Shown piece after piece: positions 1 to 9,165 of a stretch of 64,000 nt of DNA (positions are counted from its first letter, which is position 1; each line of letters begins with the position of its first letter). Both the position numbers and the translations under genes were made by a program. Source of the DNA: Coprococcus sp. OM04-5BH (GTDB taxonomy: Bacteria > Bacillota > Clostridia > Lachnospirales > Lachnospiraceae); the NCBI RefSeq assembly GCF_003482105.1, contig NZ_QULM01000001.1, forward strand, positions 1-64,000, read 5' to 3'. The notes beneath the pieces are model-generated. The model had not been told where the DNA came from. It searched no databases and saw nothing but the letters and a program-made list of their open reading frames with translations.

Positions 1-17
1 AAAGCCCTCTAGTCCAC

Positions 18-1325
18 TTAAACTAGGACTTTACGCGACAGTAAGCAGACCATTTCTGTATGCTCGGTCATCGGGAATAAATCCACCGGAGTCATTTTTA
101 TCACCTTGTAGCCATGAGTTGTGAGATACTTGAGATCTTTGGCAAGGCTCTCCGGACCGCAGGACACATATACAACCTTTCTTGGAGAAAGGGTAACGAG
201 GGATGAAAGGAACACCTCATTACTGCCTGACCTTGGTGGATCCATGCACACAACATCTATGGTTTCACCAGCTTCAGCCAGCTCCTCCATGAACACTCCG
301 GCGTCATTATTATAAAAGTCAATATTGTCTATTTTATTTATCTGGGCATTTTTATTTGCGTCCCTGATGGCTGCCGTTGACAACTCAACGCCAATGACCT
401 TCTTAGCCCTTGACGCCATGGATATTCCGATAGTTCCTATGCCGCAGTAAGCATCCAGCACCGTTTCCTTCTTCTTGAGATCCGCATACTTGATGGCTTT
501 ATTGTAGAGCACCTCCGTCTGGATCGGATTTATCTGATAGAAGCTTCCCGGAGATATGCGAAATCTGTTGCCACACAATATATCCTCAATGAAGCCCTTT
601 CCATATATAGTCTGGTTCCTGTCTCCCAGAACCATCGTTGTCTTCTTTGGGTTAATGTTCTGGACTATAGTGGTTATCTCCGGACATTTCTCCACAAACA
701 CCTTCGAGAAGTTTTTCTTTGATGGGAATTCCGGTCTTGAGGTGACGATTATCACCAAAATCTGTCCCGTGGCAAATCCTGTTCTTATCTGCATATGTCT
801 GATAAGCCCTGTTCCTGTGTCTTCATTATATAATTGCAGTTTGAAGGATTTTATCAGTGCCGCCGCTGTCTGTATTATATTTGCAGCCCGCTTGTCCTGG
901 ATCATGCAGGTGTCGGTACGCAGTACGTTGTGGGTACCCTCCTCGTAAATTCCGGCTATTATCTCCCCGTTCTTTAAACGCCTAAAAGAGACATTTATCT
1001 TATTCCTGTAGAAATACGGCTGTTCCATGCCTATGATTTGATCCACATAGCCAAATGAAGACAGCAGCTTCTCCATATTCTTCTGCTTCATTTCCAGCTG
1101 CTTCTCGTATGGAATATCAAGGTACTGACAACCGCCACATTTGCCGAAGACCGGACATTTGTCGCTTTTTTGTGCCTTGGTTTTTGCCGGTCTGCTGCCC
1201 TGCTGTTTATGGTCATTATTTCCGGAAATTTTATTGCCCTTAACTTGTTTTTTTTCAGTATTGAATTTATTTTTTGAACCGGTCTTGTCTTTACTTGAAG
1301 TAATTCTGTTTTTATTTTCACCCAT
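18..1325 (-). CDS. rlmD: 23S rRNA (uracil-5-)-methyltransferase, RlmD/RumA type
   Basis: A SAM-dependent RNA m5U methyltransferase of the TrmA/RlmD family. The iron-sulfur cysteine cluster (CPVFGKCGGC) follows a Lys/Asn-rich N-terminal tail of about 55 residues. The SAM site DAYCGIGTIG, the DPPRSG motif and the catalytic cysteine in YVSCGP follow in order. The reading frame extends upstream to 1400, but the ATG at 1325 is preferred because it has an AGAGAG sequence nine bases upstream, whereas the ATG at 1400 has none. No TRAM domain is visible before the cluster; the basic tail takes its place. The exact uridine target (U1939, U747 or both) cannot be read from sequence. Family assignment is secure. 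Confidence 0.9.
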   Translation of the reverse strand: MGENKNRITSSKDKTGSKNKFNTEKKQVKGNKISGNNDHKQQGSRPAKTKAQKSDKCPVFGKCGGCQYLDIPYEKQLEMKQKNMEKLLSSFGYVDQIIGMEQPYFYRNKINVSFRRLKNGEIIAGIYEEGTHNVLRTDTCMIQDKRAANIIQTAAALIKSFKLQLYNEDTGTGLIRHMQIRTGFATGQILVIIVTSRPEFPSKKNFSKVFVEKCPEITTIVQNINPKKTTMVLGDRNQTIYGKGFIEDILCGNRFRISPGSFYQINPIQTEVLYNKAIKYADLKKKETVLDAYCGIGTIGISMASRAKKVIGVELSTAAIRDANKNAQINKIDNIDFYNNDAGVFMEELAEAGETIDVVCMDPPRSGSNEVFLSSLVTLSPRKVVYVSCGPESLAKDLKYLTTHGYKVIKMTPVDLFPMTEHTEMVCLLSRKVLV

Positions 1326-1473
1326 TGCAAATTCTCTCTTTATGTTTATTTCGGTCACGCCGCAAGAAAGCCACGAAATATCAGTGGTTTTCTCTGTCAT
1401 CTATGAAAACTATAACACAGATCAGGTCTTTTAAACAGGATTTTATTGATGTCATAGACATCGTTACATGAAA

Positions 1474-1513
1474 AGCGTCATGCTAAGGTTAGGTATCTCC
1501 TTTGCATGACGCT
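1474..1513 (-). terminator. Intrinsic terminator of the proX-protease pair
   Basis: Perfect 10-bp arms (AGCGTCATGC and its complement) enclose a 20-base loop. Read on the minus strand the hairpin is followed by CTTTTC. It lies just past the stop of the protease gene at 1571. Confidence 0.7.
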
Positions 1514-1570
1514 GTCTTGTTTAAATTATAATTCAATTAAATTATTACATTTGCCGCACTTGCTATCTGC

Positions 1571-2134
1571 CTAAAATCTCTTGTGGCGGATCCACCATCT
1601 GCGGACTTTCCTTATAAATCTGTCGTATCTGACAGTAAGTGATATTGCCAATTCTTTCACGAACTGGAAGAAATGTCGCAGCCACAGCCAGGCAGCTCTA
1701 AGGGGATATATCCTGCACCAGAGTTTTGAATACCGCTGGTAGGCTTTGTCTGTCACATCTATGTACTCGTCATCATTATAGAACCCCTTCATGACGCCTA
1801 TCGCCCAGTCAAATGGTATCTTCTCCCGCTTCCACCTATTGTCACCGCAGGTAACGTAATAATTTCCATAGGTATTAAGTATCCTGTGAAGTACATACTG
1901 CCCATCCGGACGCTTGTACAGCACCACATCATTTGGAGAAAGTACTCCCCTGACGCTGTCAACTATCGCCACGTCACGATTCTCCCTGAGAATAGGTCTC
2001 ATGCTGTCACCGGTTATAAGGGCACGATACATGTCATTTGCAGTGAGCTCAAGCTCGACATTTGCAAGTTTTTTATATGCAGCACGGTTACGTTCCTTTG
2101 TGTGTCCGCCCTCAAAAATCACTCTTAAATCCAT
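1571..2134 (-). CDS. S24/S26 (signal peptidase I-like) serine peptidase
   Basis: 187 residues. The nucleophile box GDSMRP (about residues 42-47) and the downstream VVLYKRPDG segment, with the likely general-base lysine, are followed by VLHRI and VTCGDN. These are the hallmarks of the LexA/signal-peptidase fold. There is no N-terminal membrane segment. The C-terminal 60 residues are rich in Trp and Arg and could lie on the membrane. It starts 15 bases after the preceding ProXp-like gene and shares its terminator, so the two are probably one transcript. The substrate is unknown. The related S24/S26 proteins include both processing proteases and self-cleaving repressors; no HTH is visible here, so a repressor is unlikely. 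Confidence 0.7.
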   Translation of the reverse strand: MDLRVIFEGGHTKERNRAAYKKLANVELELTANDMYRALITGDSMRPILRENRDVAIVDSVRGVLSPNDVVLYKRPDGQYVLHRILNTYGNYYVTCGDNRWKREKIPFDWAIGVMKGFYNDDEYIDVTDKAYQRYSKLWCRIYPLRAAWLWLRHFFQFVKELAISLTVRYDRFIRKVRRWWIRHKRF

Positions 2135-2149
2135 ATTATTCCAATAGGC

Positions 2150-2695
2150 TTATGCCTCTCCTGTTAATTTCACCTTTATCATGTCATGTCCCACTGCCTT
2201 CAGGTATGGTCCAAACACATCGGCGGTCTTTATTTTAAGGCTCGAAGTACTTACGCAAGGGTGACATCCCAGGTACTCCTCCTTCATCACATCTTCATCC
2301 ACCAGAAGCTGCACAACATTGTCCTTGTCATTCATAAGTCCCATGATACTCACGGCCCCCGGCTTAATATCCAGATACTTCTCCATGTCCTCAGGTGACG
2401 CAAATGAAAGTCTTGCACTGCCGATCTGTGATGTGATCTCCTTTGTCTTAAAAGGCTTGTCCCCGGGCATCATCAAAAGATAGAACTGGGTCTTCTGCCT
2501 GTTGCATAAAAACAGGTTTTTGCAAATGGTGGCATTGAGCACCGAATCGATCTCGTAGCAAACCTCCATGGTGTCCGCCGGCGCATGGTCTGTTCTCATA
2601 TATTCAATCCCATGTTCGTCAAGGAAGTCATAGACCCTGACCTCTCTGGGCAGTCTGCCCTCGGTGTTCTCAGGTCTTCCTAAAAACAATTCCAT
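2150..2695 (-). CDS. YbaK/ProX-type aminoacyl-tRNA deacylase
   Basis: 181 residues of the YbaK/prolyl-tRNA-synthetase-associated domain family. These proteins hydrolyse tRNA-Pro mischarged with Ala or other small amino acids. Visible landmarks are the conserved lysine in ATICKNLFL (about residue 59), the EITSQIGSARLSFAS segment, the PGAVSIMGL segment and the C-terminal GCHPCVSTSSLKI. The last corresponds to the GxHPxxN substrate loop, with Ser-Thr where Asn is usual. The start is supported by GGAGG seven bases upstream. It is a free-standing editing protein, not fused to ProRS. The ProXp-ala subtype is inferred. Confidence 0.8.
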   Translation of the reverse strand: MELFLGRPENTEGRLPREVRVYDFLDEHGIEYMRTDHAPADTMEVCYEIDSVLNATICKNLFLCNRQKTQFYLLMMPGDKPFKTKEITSQIGSARLSFASPEDMEKYLDIKPGAVSIMGLMNDKDNVVQLLVDEDVMKEEYLGCHPCVSTSSLKIKTADVFGPYLKAVGHDMIKVKLTGEA

Positions 2696-2984
2696 ATACT
2701 ACTACCTCCACTATGTCAGATCATAAAAAATGCCGTTGGCAGAACCTGGTGCCACATGCCTGATTCTCATAGAAAACTTGGCATATCCTGTGGAACCTCA
2801 ACCCATACTAAAATAAGCACTATCAAATATGACCCTATCTGTTGGATTTTTCTATGCACAGCCTTTATATACCATGCATTTCTGTGACAGTATACTATAT
2901 TTTTTTAATTATTTCAACTTTAGAGAAAATTCCATATATTCATATTATTTGCAATTTTTAATCTTATCGGTCATAACTTGTATT
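2696..2984. other. Intergenic region, no gene seen
   Basis: 289 bases between two minus-strand genes. It is AT-rich near 2880-2960. I see no convincing ORF, hairpin terminator or consensus promoter; it presumably holds the promoter for the tRNA-editing gene. Confidence 0.4.
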
Positions 2985-3983
2985 CTATTTGCTTTTTATC
3001 ACCTGATAGAATGCCTCCGCCATGAGGGCATATCCATCCTTATTGGGATGTATGTCCATATTGGTGCCTGTGGCATCATTTTTGGCATTGAGCACGGTTT
3101 TATTTGTCAGTTCAAATGCCGTGTAGCTGTCGGCCACTTCTATCCCCTTATCTGCCGCAACCTCCTTCATGACATTATTGAGCCTTGTGACCACCGTGTC
3201 GGTGTATTCGCTTAACGACACCTCTCCGTCCGGCACCTGTATTGTCATGTCAAGATTTTTGTAGGGATTATATATTGTGGTGCAAATGATCCTGGCATCT
3301 GGATTTTCCCTTTTAATATTATCTATAAGTGTCTCGAAATTGCTCCGGTACTGGTCCAGGCTGTTATCCAACTCAGTCTGTATGCTCTCGTACTCGTCCT
3401 CCGGTGCCGCCATATCATACAGGGCGTATGCCGCCAGCATGGCCGCCGTGTGAAGAACATCATTTGCCCCGATATCAATGGTAATGAGATCAGCCCTGCT
3501 GGTCATGGAGCACTGCCCCGCATTCAACATCTCAAGAAGCCCATCACTGGTCAGCCCATCCACACCGTAGTTGAACTCCGAACACATATAGCCATCCGTC
3601 CTGAGCTTGTGGGCTATAACCGCCGAAAATCTGTCCTTCTGCTTGTCCGCCAACCCATACCCGTGAGTCAGTGAATCCCCCAATGCCACATAGATCATCG
3701 TTTCTTCCGTATCACCTTTCTCTTTATCTGTAGTATCCTGCTGCGAATTGTCTGCCTCTTCTGACCAGTTGCCGGTCGATTGTTCAGCACCGGAATTATT
3801 GTCTGTGTCAGCAGCGTTTTCGTTATCCCTTAAGTCACCGTTGCTTTTATCATTCCCGGTTTCGCTGTCTTCTATCTGGCTCACTGCTGTTTTGTCTCTG
3901 TCGATGCTTTCCTTGCTGCCACACCCCACCGGGAATACGCAGATTGCGAATGCTGCCAGAAGCAATATTATCTTCAACTGCAT
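2985..3983 (-). CDS. SGNH/GDSL-family lipoprotein hydrolase
   Basis: 332 residues. A signal peptide ends in a lipobox with the lipidated cysteine at residue 21 (FPVGC). An Asp/Asn/Ser-rich linker runs to about residue 94. The esterase domain then shows block I ALGDSLTHG (Ser104), block III IDIGANDV and block V DIHPNKDGY (Asp310, His312), so the Ser-Asp-His triad is complete. It is an extracellular, membrane-anchored esterase or lipase-like hydrolase of unknown substrate. The AAAGGTGG ribosome site lies 16 bases before the ATG, unusually far; four basic in-frame residues lie between them, so the true initiation codon may be non-ATG. Confidence 0.8.
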   Translation of the reverse strand: MQLKIILLLAAFAICVFPVGCGSKESIDRDKTAVSQIEDSETGNDKSNGDLRDNENAADTDNNSGAEQSTGNWSEEADNSQQDTTDKEKGDTEETMIYVALGDSLTHGYGLADKQKDRFSAVIAHKLRTDGYMCSEFNYGVDGLTSDGLLEMLNAGQCSMTSRADLITIDIGANDVLHTAAMLAAYALYDMAAPEDEYESIQTELDNSLDQYRSNFETLIDNIKRENPDARIICTTIYNPYKNLDMTIQVPDGEVSLSEYTDTVVTRLNNVMKEVAADKGIEVADSYTAFELTNKTVLNAKNDATGTNMDIHPNKDGYALMAEAFYQVIKSK

Positions 3984-4176
3984 TTTCTTGTTCTTTATGC
4001 CACCTTTCGATTATTTGTTTAACAAATTGAGTTTTTTCTATCTTATATTTTCCAGATTATGTTCTCTGACTTATGTTTTTGCATCTTACATTTTACTTGC
4101 ACTTTTATTTGGCTTTTTACGCTCTATTGCTGGTGTAAGACTTTCTTTTTACATGTGAGCATTTTGATCTCAGGCT

Positions 4177-4665
4177 TTACTCAATACCAAGATGTCGCAA
4201 CAAGCCCTCACAACCTTCAACAATATCCTGATATGTTGTTCGGAAATCTCCGGTATACCAAGGATCTGCTATGCTCTGCCCAGGTCTTCCGGCATAGTCC
4301 AGCAAGAGCTTTATTTTACCTGCCCGGTCAGGACCTGTTATTCTGATGGTGCTTCTTATATTATCTGCATCTGCGCACAAAATATAATCGTAATATTCAT
4401 AATCTGCAGCAGTCACCTGCCTTGCCCTCTTCCCTGAGAAGTCTGTATAGCTTGTCTTACCAATGCCATGCCGCCTTAATTCTTCCTTCGCCGGCGGATA
4501 TATAGGATTGCCCTTACCGCCCCAGATTTCCTCCGTTGACGTGGCCGCCGAGGCGATCTCGAATTGAGATATGAGATTACGCTTCTCGATCATGTCCTTT
4601 AATATGTATTCCGCCATAGGGGAACGACAGATGTTGCCATAGCAGATGAATAGGATTTTTATCAT
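4177..4665 (-). CDS. Low-molecular-weight protein-tyrosine phosphatase
   Basis: 162 residues. The P-loop CYGNICRS supplies the nucleophile Cys8 and Arg14, and the general acid Asp is in DPWYTGDF near the C-terminus. The frame runs upstream to 4713, but the ATG at 4665 has AAGGAG ten bases before it and begins exactly at the family start MIKILFICYGN. It dephosphorylates phosphotyrosine (or phosphoarginine) in the cytoplasm. It lies 48 bases downstream of the membrane protein gene and is probably co-transcribed with it. No tyrosine kinase partner is in the window. Confidence 0.9.
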   Translation of the reverse strand: MIKILFICYGNICRSPMAEYILKDMIEKRNLISQFEIASAATSTEEIWGGKGNPIYPPAKEELRRHGIGKTSYTDFSGKRARQVTAADYEYYDYILCADADNIRSTIRITGPDRAGKIKLLLDYAGRPGQSIADPWYTGDFRTTYQDIVEGCEGLLRHLGIE

Positions 4666-4713
4666 TGTTCTATTTCTCCTTGTTTTGCCCAGAATGCCAT
4701 TTATTGGTCTCAC

Positions 4714-5823
4714 CTATCCCCTCTTATACTGCCTGCCTATCCTTTCCTCCGGGTGCAGATCCACCAAGTATAAGAATATAAGAAACGCCCATTCAAGGGG
4801 CTTCATCAATATGTAAACAATATCCGCTTTAACCGGGCTGGTGATATGTCTTGAAACAGGATATCCATATGTATCATAAAAATAGCGAATACTTTTATGG
4901 AATCTTGGGAATTTTTCCTGAATAACCTCTTCAAATGCATTTGCAATGCAGAGCTGCCGGTTCACGATGATCGTCTTTCCCCGGCGAGTGCCCAGACGCA
5001 AAGGTCTGACTACTTTCCTGTGGCCACCTGCTGCAACTGTACAAAGATAATGACCCTCGTAATCTACCGGTGGTGGCGGCACTTGCTTTGAAAATGTCCA
5101 ATCAGCTGTATCTGTAAATGCCTTTATGGGTGCGTCAATGCCCTGTCCAACCAATACAAATATGATTTCAAACACAGCAACAATAAAAAACATGCAAATA
5201 AAGACCAGCATTGAATACTTAGAAAAACTGGTCATCCTGGAATACATCCATTGAAATATCCTATGCTCATTTCCATCCAGTTTTTTATTTGCAGCGATAT
5301 CAACCTGCTGAATTATCTGCTTTCGTATCACAGAAGCCGATAATATAAGAATATTTGCATAGTAAACATACAAATACAAGTCCAATCCGCTGACATTTCT
5401 GGCAATTTGTATGGCATACACGATCTGGAAAATATTGAGCAGCGCCAACATTGCAACCGACATTACGGAAATTAGTGGCGGTATTTTTGACGCTTCTATG
5501 AATAAGAGTATAAAATACCCCACAAAACTTAACAGGATAAGCGCCCCAACAGCCCAGGCATATTCGGATGAGATACTATAGTGGTTCTCCATGGTATTTA
5601 CCTGTTCATACCAGTCTCCCGCTGTATTAAACTGTATCGCATATAGAAAAAAATATAATATTCCACCCATAAAAATTGTCAGACACGATACCGTCTTTTC
5701 CTTTTTGGGCTTTGAAGAACAGCAATTATAAATATTCCATATGGTCAAGATCACCGGCATTACAAATGCAACGAAATACAATAGTATCTCTGTAATAGTG
5801 CCATTCATATGTATATAAAACAT
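4714..5823 (-). CDS. Polytopic membrane protein of unknown function (DUF6688-like)
   Basis: 369 residues with five to six hydrophobic segments in the first 235 residues. A hydrophilic domain follows, containing PPPPVDYEGHYLCTVAAGGH and IIVNRQLCIANAFEEVIQEKFPRFH, and a last hydrophobic segment lies near 350. The conserved soluble part resembles what I recall as DUF6688, an uncharacterised Firmicutes family; that label is from memory. AGAGG five bases before the ATG supports the start. It sits directly upstream of the tyrosine phosphatase. No function is proposed. Confidence 0.6.
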   Translation of the reverse strand: MFYIHMNGTITEILLYFVAFVMPVILTIWNIYNCCSSKPKKEKTVSCLTIFMGGILYFFLYAIQFNTAGDWYEQVNTMENHYSISSEYAWAVGALILLSFVGYFILLFIEASKIPPLISVMSVAMLALLNIFQIVYAIQIARNVSGLDLYLYVYYANILILSASVIRKQIIQQVDIAANKKLDGNEHRIFQWMYSRMTSFSKYSMLVFICMFFIVAVFEIIFVLVGQGIDAPIKAFTDTADWTFSKQVPPPPVDYEGHYLCTVAAGGHRKVVRPLRLGTRRGKTIIVNRQLCIANAFEEVIQEKFPRFHKSIRYFYDTYGYPVSRHITSPVKADIVYILMKPLEWAFLIFLYLVDLHPEERIGRQYKRG

Positions 5824-5932
5824 TAATGCCTCTTTCCCTACTTTCTACTTCCTGTACCTATGTTCAGATTCTGCTACCATTGACAGCATTTCTTGACTAT
5901 TTAATCCATACTTAACCTTGTCTCGCCGTCCG

Positions 5933-6694
5933 CTATCTCCATGACTTCTTCCAGTGCTTTCGGTAATTTTCCTTTCTATATGCCCCCGGCGTACTTCCAA
6001 ATTTCTCCCGGAAACATTTTATAAAGTAACTGTTGGAGGCAAATGCAAGATACTGGGATATCTCCATACAGGAAAAGTCCGAACACAATAACATGTTCTT
6101 TGCCGCCTGAAGCTTTTTGTCCATAACATAATCAGAAAGAGTCTGTCCCACTTCCTTGCGAAATAATCTGCTCAGATATGATCTTTCCACACCCACATAT
6201 TCTGCTATTTCAGAAATTTCTATTTTTTCATGGAGATGATCATACACATAATCCATCGTCCTTACACAATGAAGTGATATAACCTTCTTATTTTTTACAT
6301 GTCTCATACGTTTAGCATAATCCATAATCACCTGATTATGTACATCTGTTATCTGCTGTTGGGTTTGTGCTTTGTCAAGTCTGTTAATGTAGAAATCACT
6401 GAGATTGTAGCTTTCCATCTCCTCCATACCCTCTTCTATACAGAATCTGGATATCATTGCTACAAGGACTATCTCATGATATCTTCTGTTGCGAACTTTG
6501 TCCTCCGACAATATCCCCCGCGATTTAAGAGTTACATCATCTTCTTCACCCGCAAGCAGCATACCGGTCAGAGTTTTCACATCACCACTGCATACAAGCC
6601 GGTAAAAATCAAGTTCTCTGTCATAGGTAGGATGCGCCAGACCGTATTCTCTCTGAATAAACTGTTTTTTTGCTATCTCGTCCGATATATTCAT
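5933..6694 (-). CDS. AraC-family transcriptional regulator
   Basis: 253 residues. The C-terminal 100 residues form a double-HTH AraC domain (SYLSRLFRKEVGQTLSDYVMDKKLQAAKNML and the YFIKCFREKFGSTPGAYRK signature). The N-terminal half has no recognisable cupin and may be an all-helical sensor. The frame begins at 6757, but the ATG at 6694 has AAAGGTGG six bases upstream and is preferred. It is divergent from the GH5 glucanase across 263 bases, so it is a candidate regulator of that gene; this is inferred from position only. Confidence 0.85.
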   Translation of the reverse strand: MNISDEIAKKQFIQREYGLAHPTYDRELDFYRLVCSGDVKTLTGMLLAGEEDDVTLKSRGILSEDKVRNRRYHEIVLVAMISRFCIEEGMEEMESYNLSDFYINRLDKAQTQQQITDVHNQVIMDYAKRMRHVKNKKVISLHCVRTMDYVYDHLHEKIEISEIAEYVGVERSYLSRLFRKEVGQTLSDYVMDKKLQAAKNMLLCSDFSCMEISQYLAFASNSYFIKCFREKFGSTPGAYRKENYRKHWKKSWR

Positions 6695-6877
6695 GATCTG
6701 CCACCTTTTCCTGTAATACCTTTGTTTCTTCGTTGCATATGCTACCTCATTTAACACTTCTGATATTTATTTTTTTCTATTTATTTTTTCATACATTGCA
6801 CCGATTATATTAGTATATCACAATTATTATATAAATGACACATTAGAGATATTAATATTTTGGCATAAATGCTATCA

Positions 6878-6883
6878 TATAAT
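6878..6883 (+). promoter_or_regulatory. Candidate -10 box for the GH5 gene
   Basis: TATAAT about 75 bases before the glucanase ATG. No good -35 hexamer is seen 16-18 bases upstream, which would fit a promoter needing an activator such as the divergent AraC protein. Confidence 0.35.
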
Positions 6884-6957
6884 CACTGAAAATGTTACCG
6901 TCAATTACTAACAAACATGCAAATAAGTATAATATATTAATCAGGAGGTTATTAATT

Positions 6958-7989
6958 ATGAAAACATTATACGGATTTAAAAAAGGTATAAACCTGGGCG
7001 GCTGGCTGTCACAGGGTTCGCTCGAAAAGGAACATCTTGACACATTTATCACAGAAAAAGATATCATCAAGATAGCATCCTGGGGTCTTGATCACGTTCG
7101 TCTTCCAATTGATTATGATAATTTTGAAAACGAAGATGGAAGTGACAAAGAAAATGGATACTTCTACATTGATTCATGCATCAAATGGTGCAGAAAGCAT
7201 GGTCTCAATGTGGTTCTTGACCTGCATAAGACATACGGCTACGTATTTGACAAGCCTGCAGAATCTATTAATTTCTTCTATGACGAAGCTCTCCAGAAAA
7301 GATTCTATAAAATATGGGAAAAGTTAATAACCCGATATGCAAAAGACTCCGACATCATCATGTTTGAGCCATTAAATGAAGTTGTAAGCCCTGATGTTAT
7401 AAACGAATGGAATGATATCTCTTCCAACTGTATAAATATTATCCGGTCAAAAGCCCCGAACGCAAAAATACTTCTGGGCGGAGTGTGCTACAATGCTGTC
7501 ACCACGATAAAGCACCTCCCTCATACAGATGACGAGAACATTGTATACAATTTTCACTGCTACGAGCCAATGCTGTTCACCCATCAATCTGCTTACTGGG
7601 TAGATGGAATGCCGGAAGATTTTCACATTGAATATCCCGGTGACTGGAACAAATATGTTACAGAATCCAAAAAAATACCAGGATGTATTAACGGAGCATT
7701 TGCTGATGAAAGCCTTGGGCTTCACACTCTCGGTCCGGAATTTTTTGAAGCAATGTTTCTTGATGGAATCAAGGCAGTTGAAGAAAGAAACGGCTTTATG
7801 TACTGTGGCGAGTATGGAGTCATCGACAGAGCTCCTCTTAACGGCACTCTTAACTGGTACAAGGATATCCACTCTGTATTCGAGAAGTACGGTATCGGTC
7901 GTGCCGCATGGAATTATAAAGAAAAAGACTATGGTCTCCAGGGTGAGCACTACGCACCGATCATCAATGAGCTCGTGAGATATTTATAG
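6958..7989 (+). CDS. Glycoside hydrolase family 5 glucanase, intracellular
   Basis: 343 residues. The GH5 core begins at FKKGINLGGWL. The acid/base is Glu141 in MFEPLNE and the nucleophile Glu285 in YCGEYG; an HVRLP strand and FHCYEP are also typical. AGGAGG at 6943-6948 fixes the start; the earlier in-frame ATG at 6892 has no ribosome site. There is no signal peptide, anchor or carbohydrate-binding module, so it should act in the cytoplasm on imported beta-glucan oligosaccharides. It resembles the exo-glucanase/endoglucanase branch; beta-1,3 versus beta-1,4 preference is not resolvable. It may feed the GH94 phosphorylases at 34.9-40.1 kb. Confidence 0.88.
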   Translation: MKTLYGFKKGINLGGWLSQGSLEKEHLDTFITEKDIIKIASWGLDHVRLPIDYDNFENEDGSDKENGYFYIDSCIKWCRKHGLNVVLDLHKTYGYVFDKPAESINFFYDEALQKRFYKIWEKLITRYAKDSDIIMFEPLNEVVSPDVINEWNDISSNCINIIRSKAPNAKILLGGVCYNAVTTIKHLPHTDDENIVYNFHCYEPMLFTHQSAYWVDGMPEDFHIEYPGDWNKYVTESKKIPGCINGAFADESLGLHTLGPEFFEAMFLDGIKAVEERNGFMYCGEYGVIDRAPLNGTLNWYKDIHSVFEKYGIGRAAWNYKEKDYGLQGEHYAPIINELVRYL

Positions 7990-8051
7990 AACAATATCAG
8001 ATAGATATCAAACAATAATAACATTCCACCTGTTTCGCCTCCCTCTGCTTG

Positions 8052-8060
8052 TGGTATAAT
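8052..8060 (+). promoter_or_regulatory. Extended -10 promoter for the YitT gene
   Basis: TGGTATAAT matches the extended -10 consensus (TGnTATAAT). It lies about 100 bases upstream of the YitT start. Confidence 0.5.
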
Positions 8061-8080
8061 ACAGGCAAGCTCTTTTAGAT

Positions 8081-8119
8081 CGGGGTACCGCATAATCATG
8101 TGTGTTATGCCGTACCTCG
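8081..8119 (+). other. Leader hairpin before the YitT gene
   Basis: Fifteen-base arms (8081-8095 and 8105-8119) match at 13 positions around a nine-base loop. The hairpin is followed by an ATGGGCTGATTTCA segment and then AGGAGG. That tail resembles the 3' end of the leader repeat family described in the findings. Confidence 0.5.
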
Positions 8120-8156
8120 TCCATGGGCTGATTTCAAGTTATAGGAGGTATAGCAT

Positions 8157-9035
8157 ATGTTTAGATCTTTAGAGTCAAAGCATCCGAAGTTTTATCAGTT
8201 TTTCCGCCTTTTTATAGTAATATTTGCATCTATCCTGTATGCATGGAACCTGCGGTGTTTCACGAAAAATGCAGGATTATTTCCAAGCGGTTTCTCAGGT
8301 GCCTCCCTGCTGTTACAGAATATCGGCACAGAGTTTCTTCATGTGAGCATACCATTTGCAGTGTTCAACATAGGTTTGAACCTGTTCCCAACATACATTG
8401 CCTACAAATACATCGGCAAGCGTTTCACCATTTATTCCATAATAGTCATATTGCTGTCAAGTATATTTGTTGATGTGCTGCCTGGATATGTATTTACAAA
8501 TGACATCATGCTCATAAGTCTGTTCGGCGGGCTTATCAACGGAATTGCCATCAGCCTGTGCTTAAATGTGGGGACCAGCACCGGCGGTACGGATTTCATC
8601 AGCATATATTTAGCCCATCAAAAGGGGATTGACGCCTGGAACTACATTCTCATGGGAAATGTTGTAATGCTTGTGATCGCAGGAGCCCTGTTTGGATGGT
8701 CCAGTGCCCTGTACTCCATCATTTACCAGTTCTGCAGCACTCAGGTAATACAGCTCATGTACAAACGGTACAAGAAGGAGACCTTGTTCATTATTTCGGA
8801 CAAGTCAAATGAGATCTACCATGCCATCAGGGATCTGACCAACCACGACGCCACCCTGTTCAAGGGCACCGGCTGCTACGAGAAAAAGGAAAAGACCCTT
8901 ATTTATTCAGTTATAAATTCTGACGCCAAGAGGGAACTGGTGCCTATAATCAGACAGATAGACGAGCACGCATTTATAAATATAGTGAAAACTGAAGAGC
9001 TCGACGGACGTTTTCATGATATTCCCCATGATTAA
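8157..9035 (+). CDS. YitT family membrane protein (DUF161 + DUF2179)
   Basis: 292 residues. Five hydrophobic segments occupy about residues 12-175, with the conserved NVGTSTGGTDFISIYLAHQKG segment. A cytoplasmic C-terminal DUF2179 domain of about 85 residues follows (ETLFIISDKSNEIYHAI, HDATLFKGTGCY). Length and architecture are normal for the family, whose transport role is not established. AGGAGG seven bases upstream supports the start. Confidence 0.88.
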   Translation: MFRSLESKHPKFYQFFRLFIVIFASILYAWNLRCFTKNAGLFPSGFSGASLLLQNIGTEFLHVSIPFAVFNIGLNLFPTYIAYKYIGKRFTIYSIIVILLSSIFVDVLPGYVFTNDIMLISLFGGLINGIAISLCLNVGTSTGGTDFISIYLAHQKGIDAWNYILMGNVVMLVIAGALFGWSSALYSIIYQFCSTQVIQLMYKRYKKETLFIISDKSNEIYHAIRDLTNHDATLFKGTGCYEKKEKTLIYSVINSDAKRELVPIIRQIDEHAFINIVKTEELDGRFHDIPHD

Positions 9036-9130
9036 ATCTGAGTTTTTATTTGTATTGCAAAGACAACATTGTCCTGTCAACATAAACAAATAAAAAAAAT
9101 TATTAAATTGCATAAATATGCGCATTATGC

Positions 9131-9159
9131 TTGATTATCGAACATGCGTTTGACATAAT
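9131..9159 (+). promoter_or_regulatory. Toxin mRNA promoter
   Basis: TTGATT and CATAAT are separated by exactly 17 bases. Transcription should begin near 9166, at the first base of the 5' arm that is complementary to the 3' end of the locus. Confidence 0.65.
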
Positions 9160-9165
9160 ATGTGT

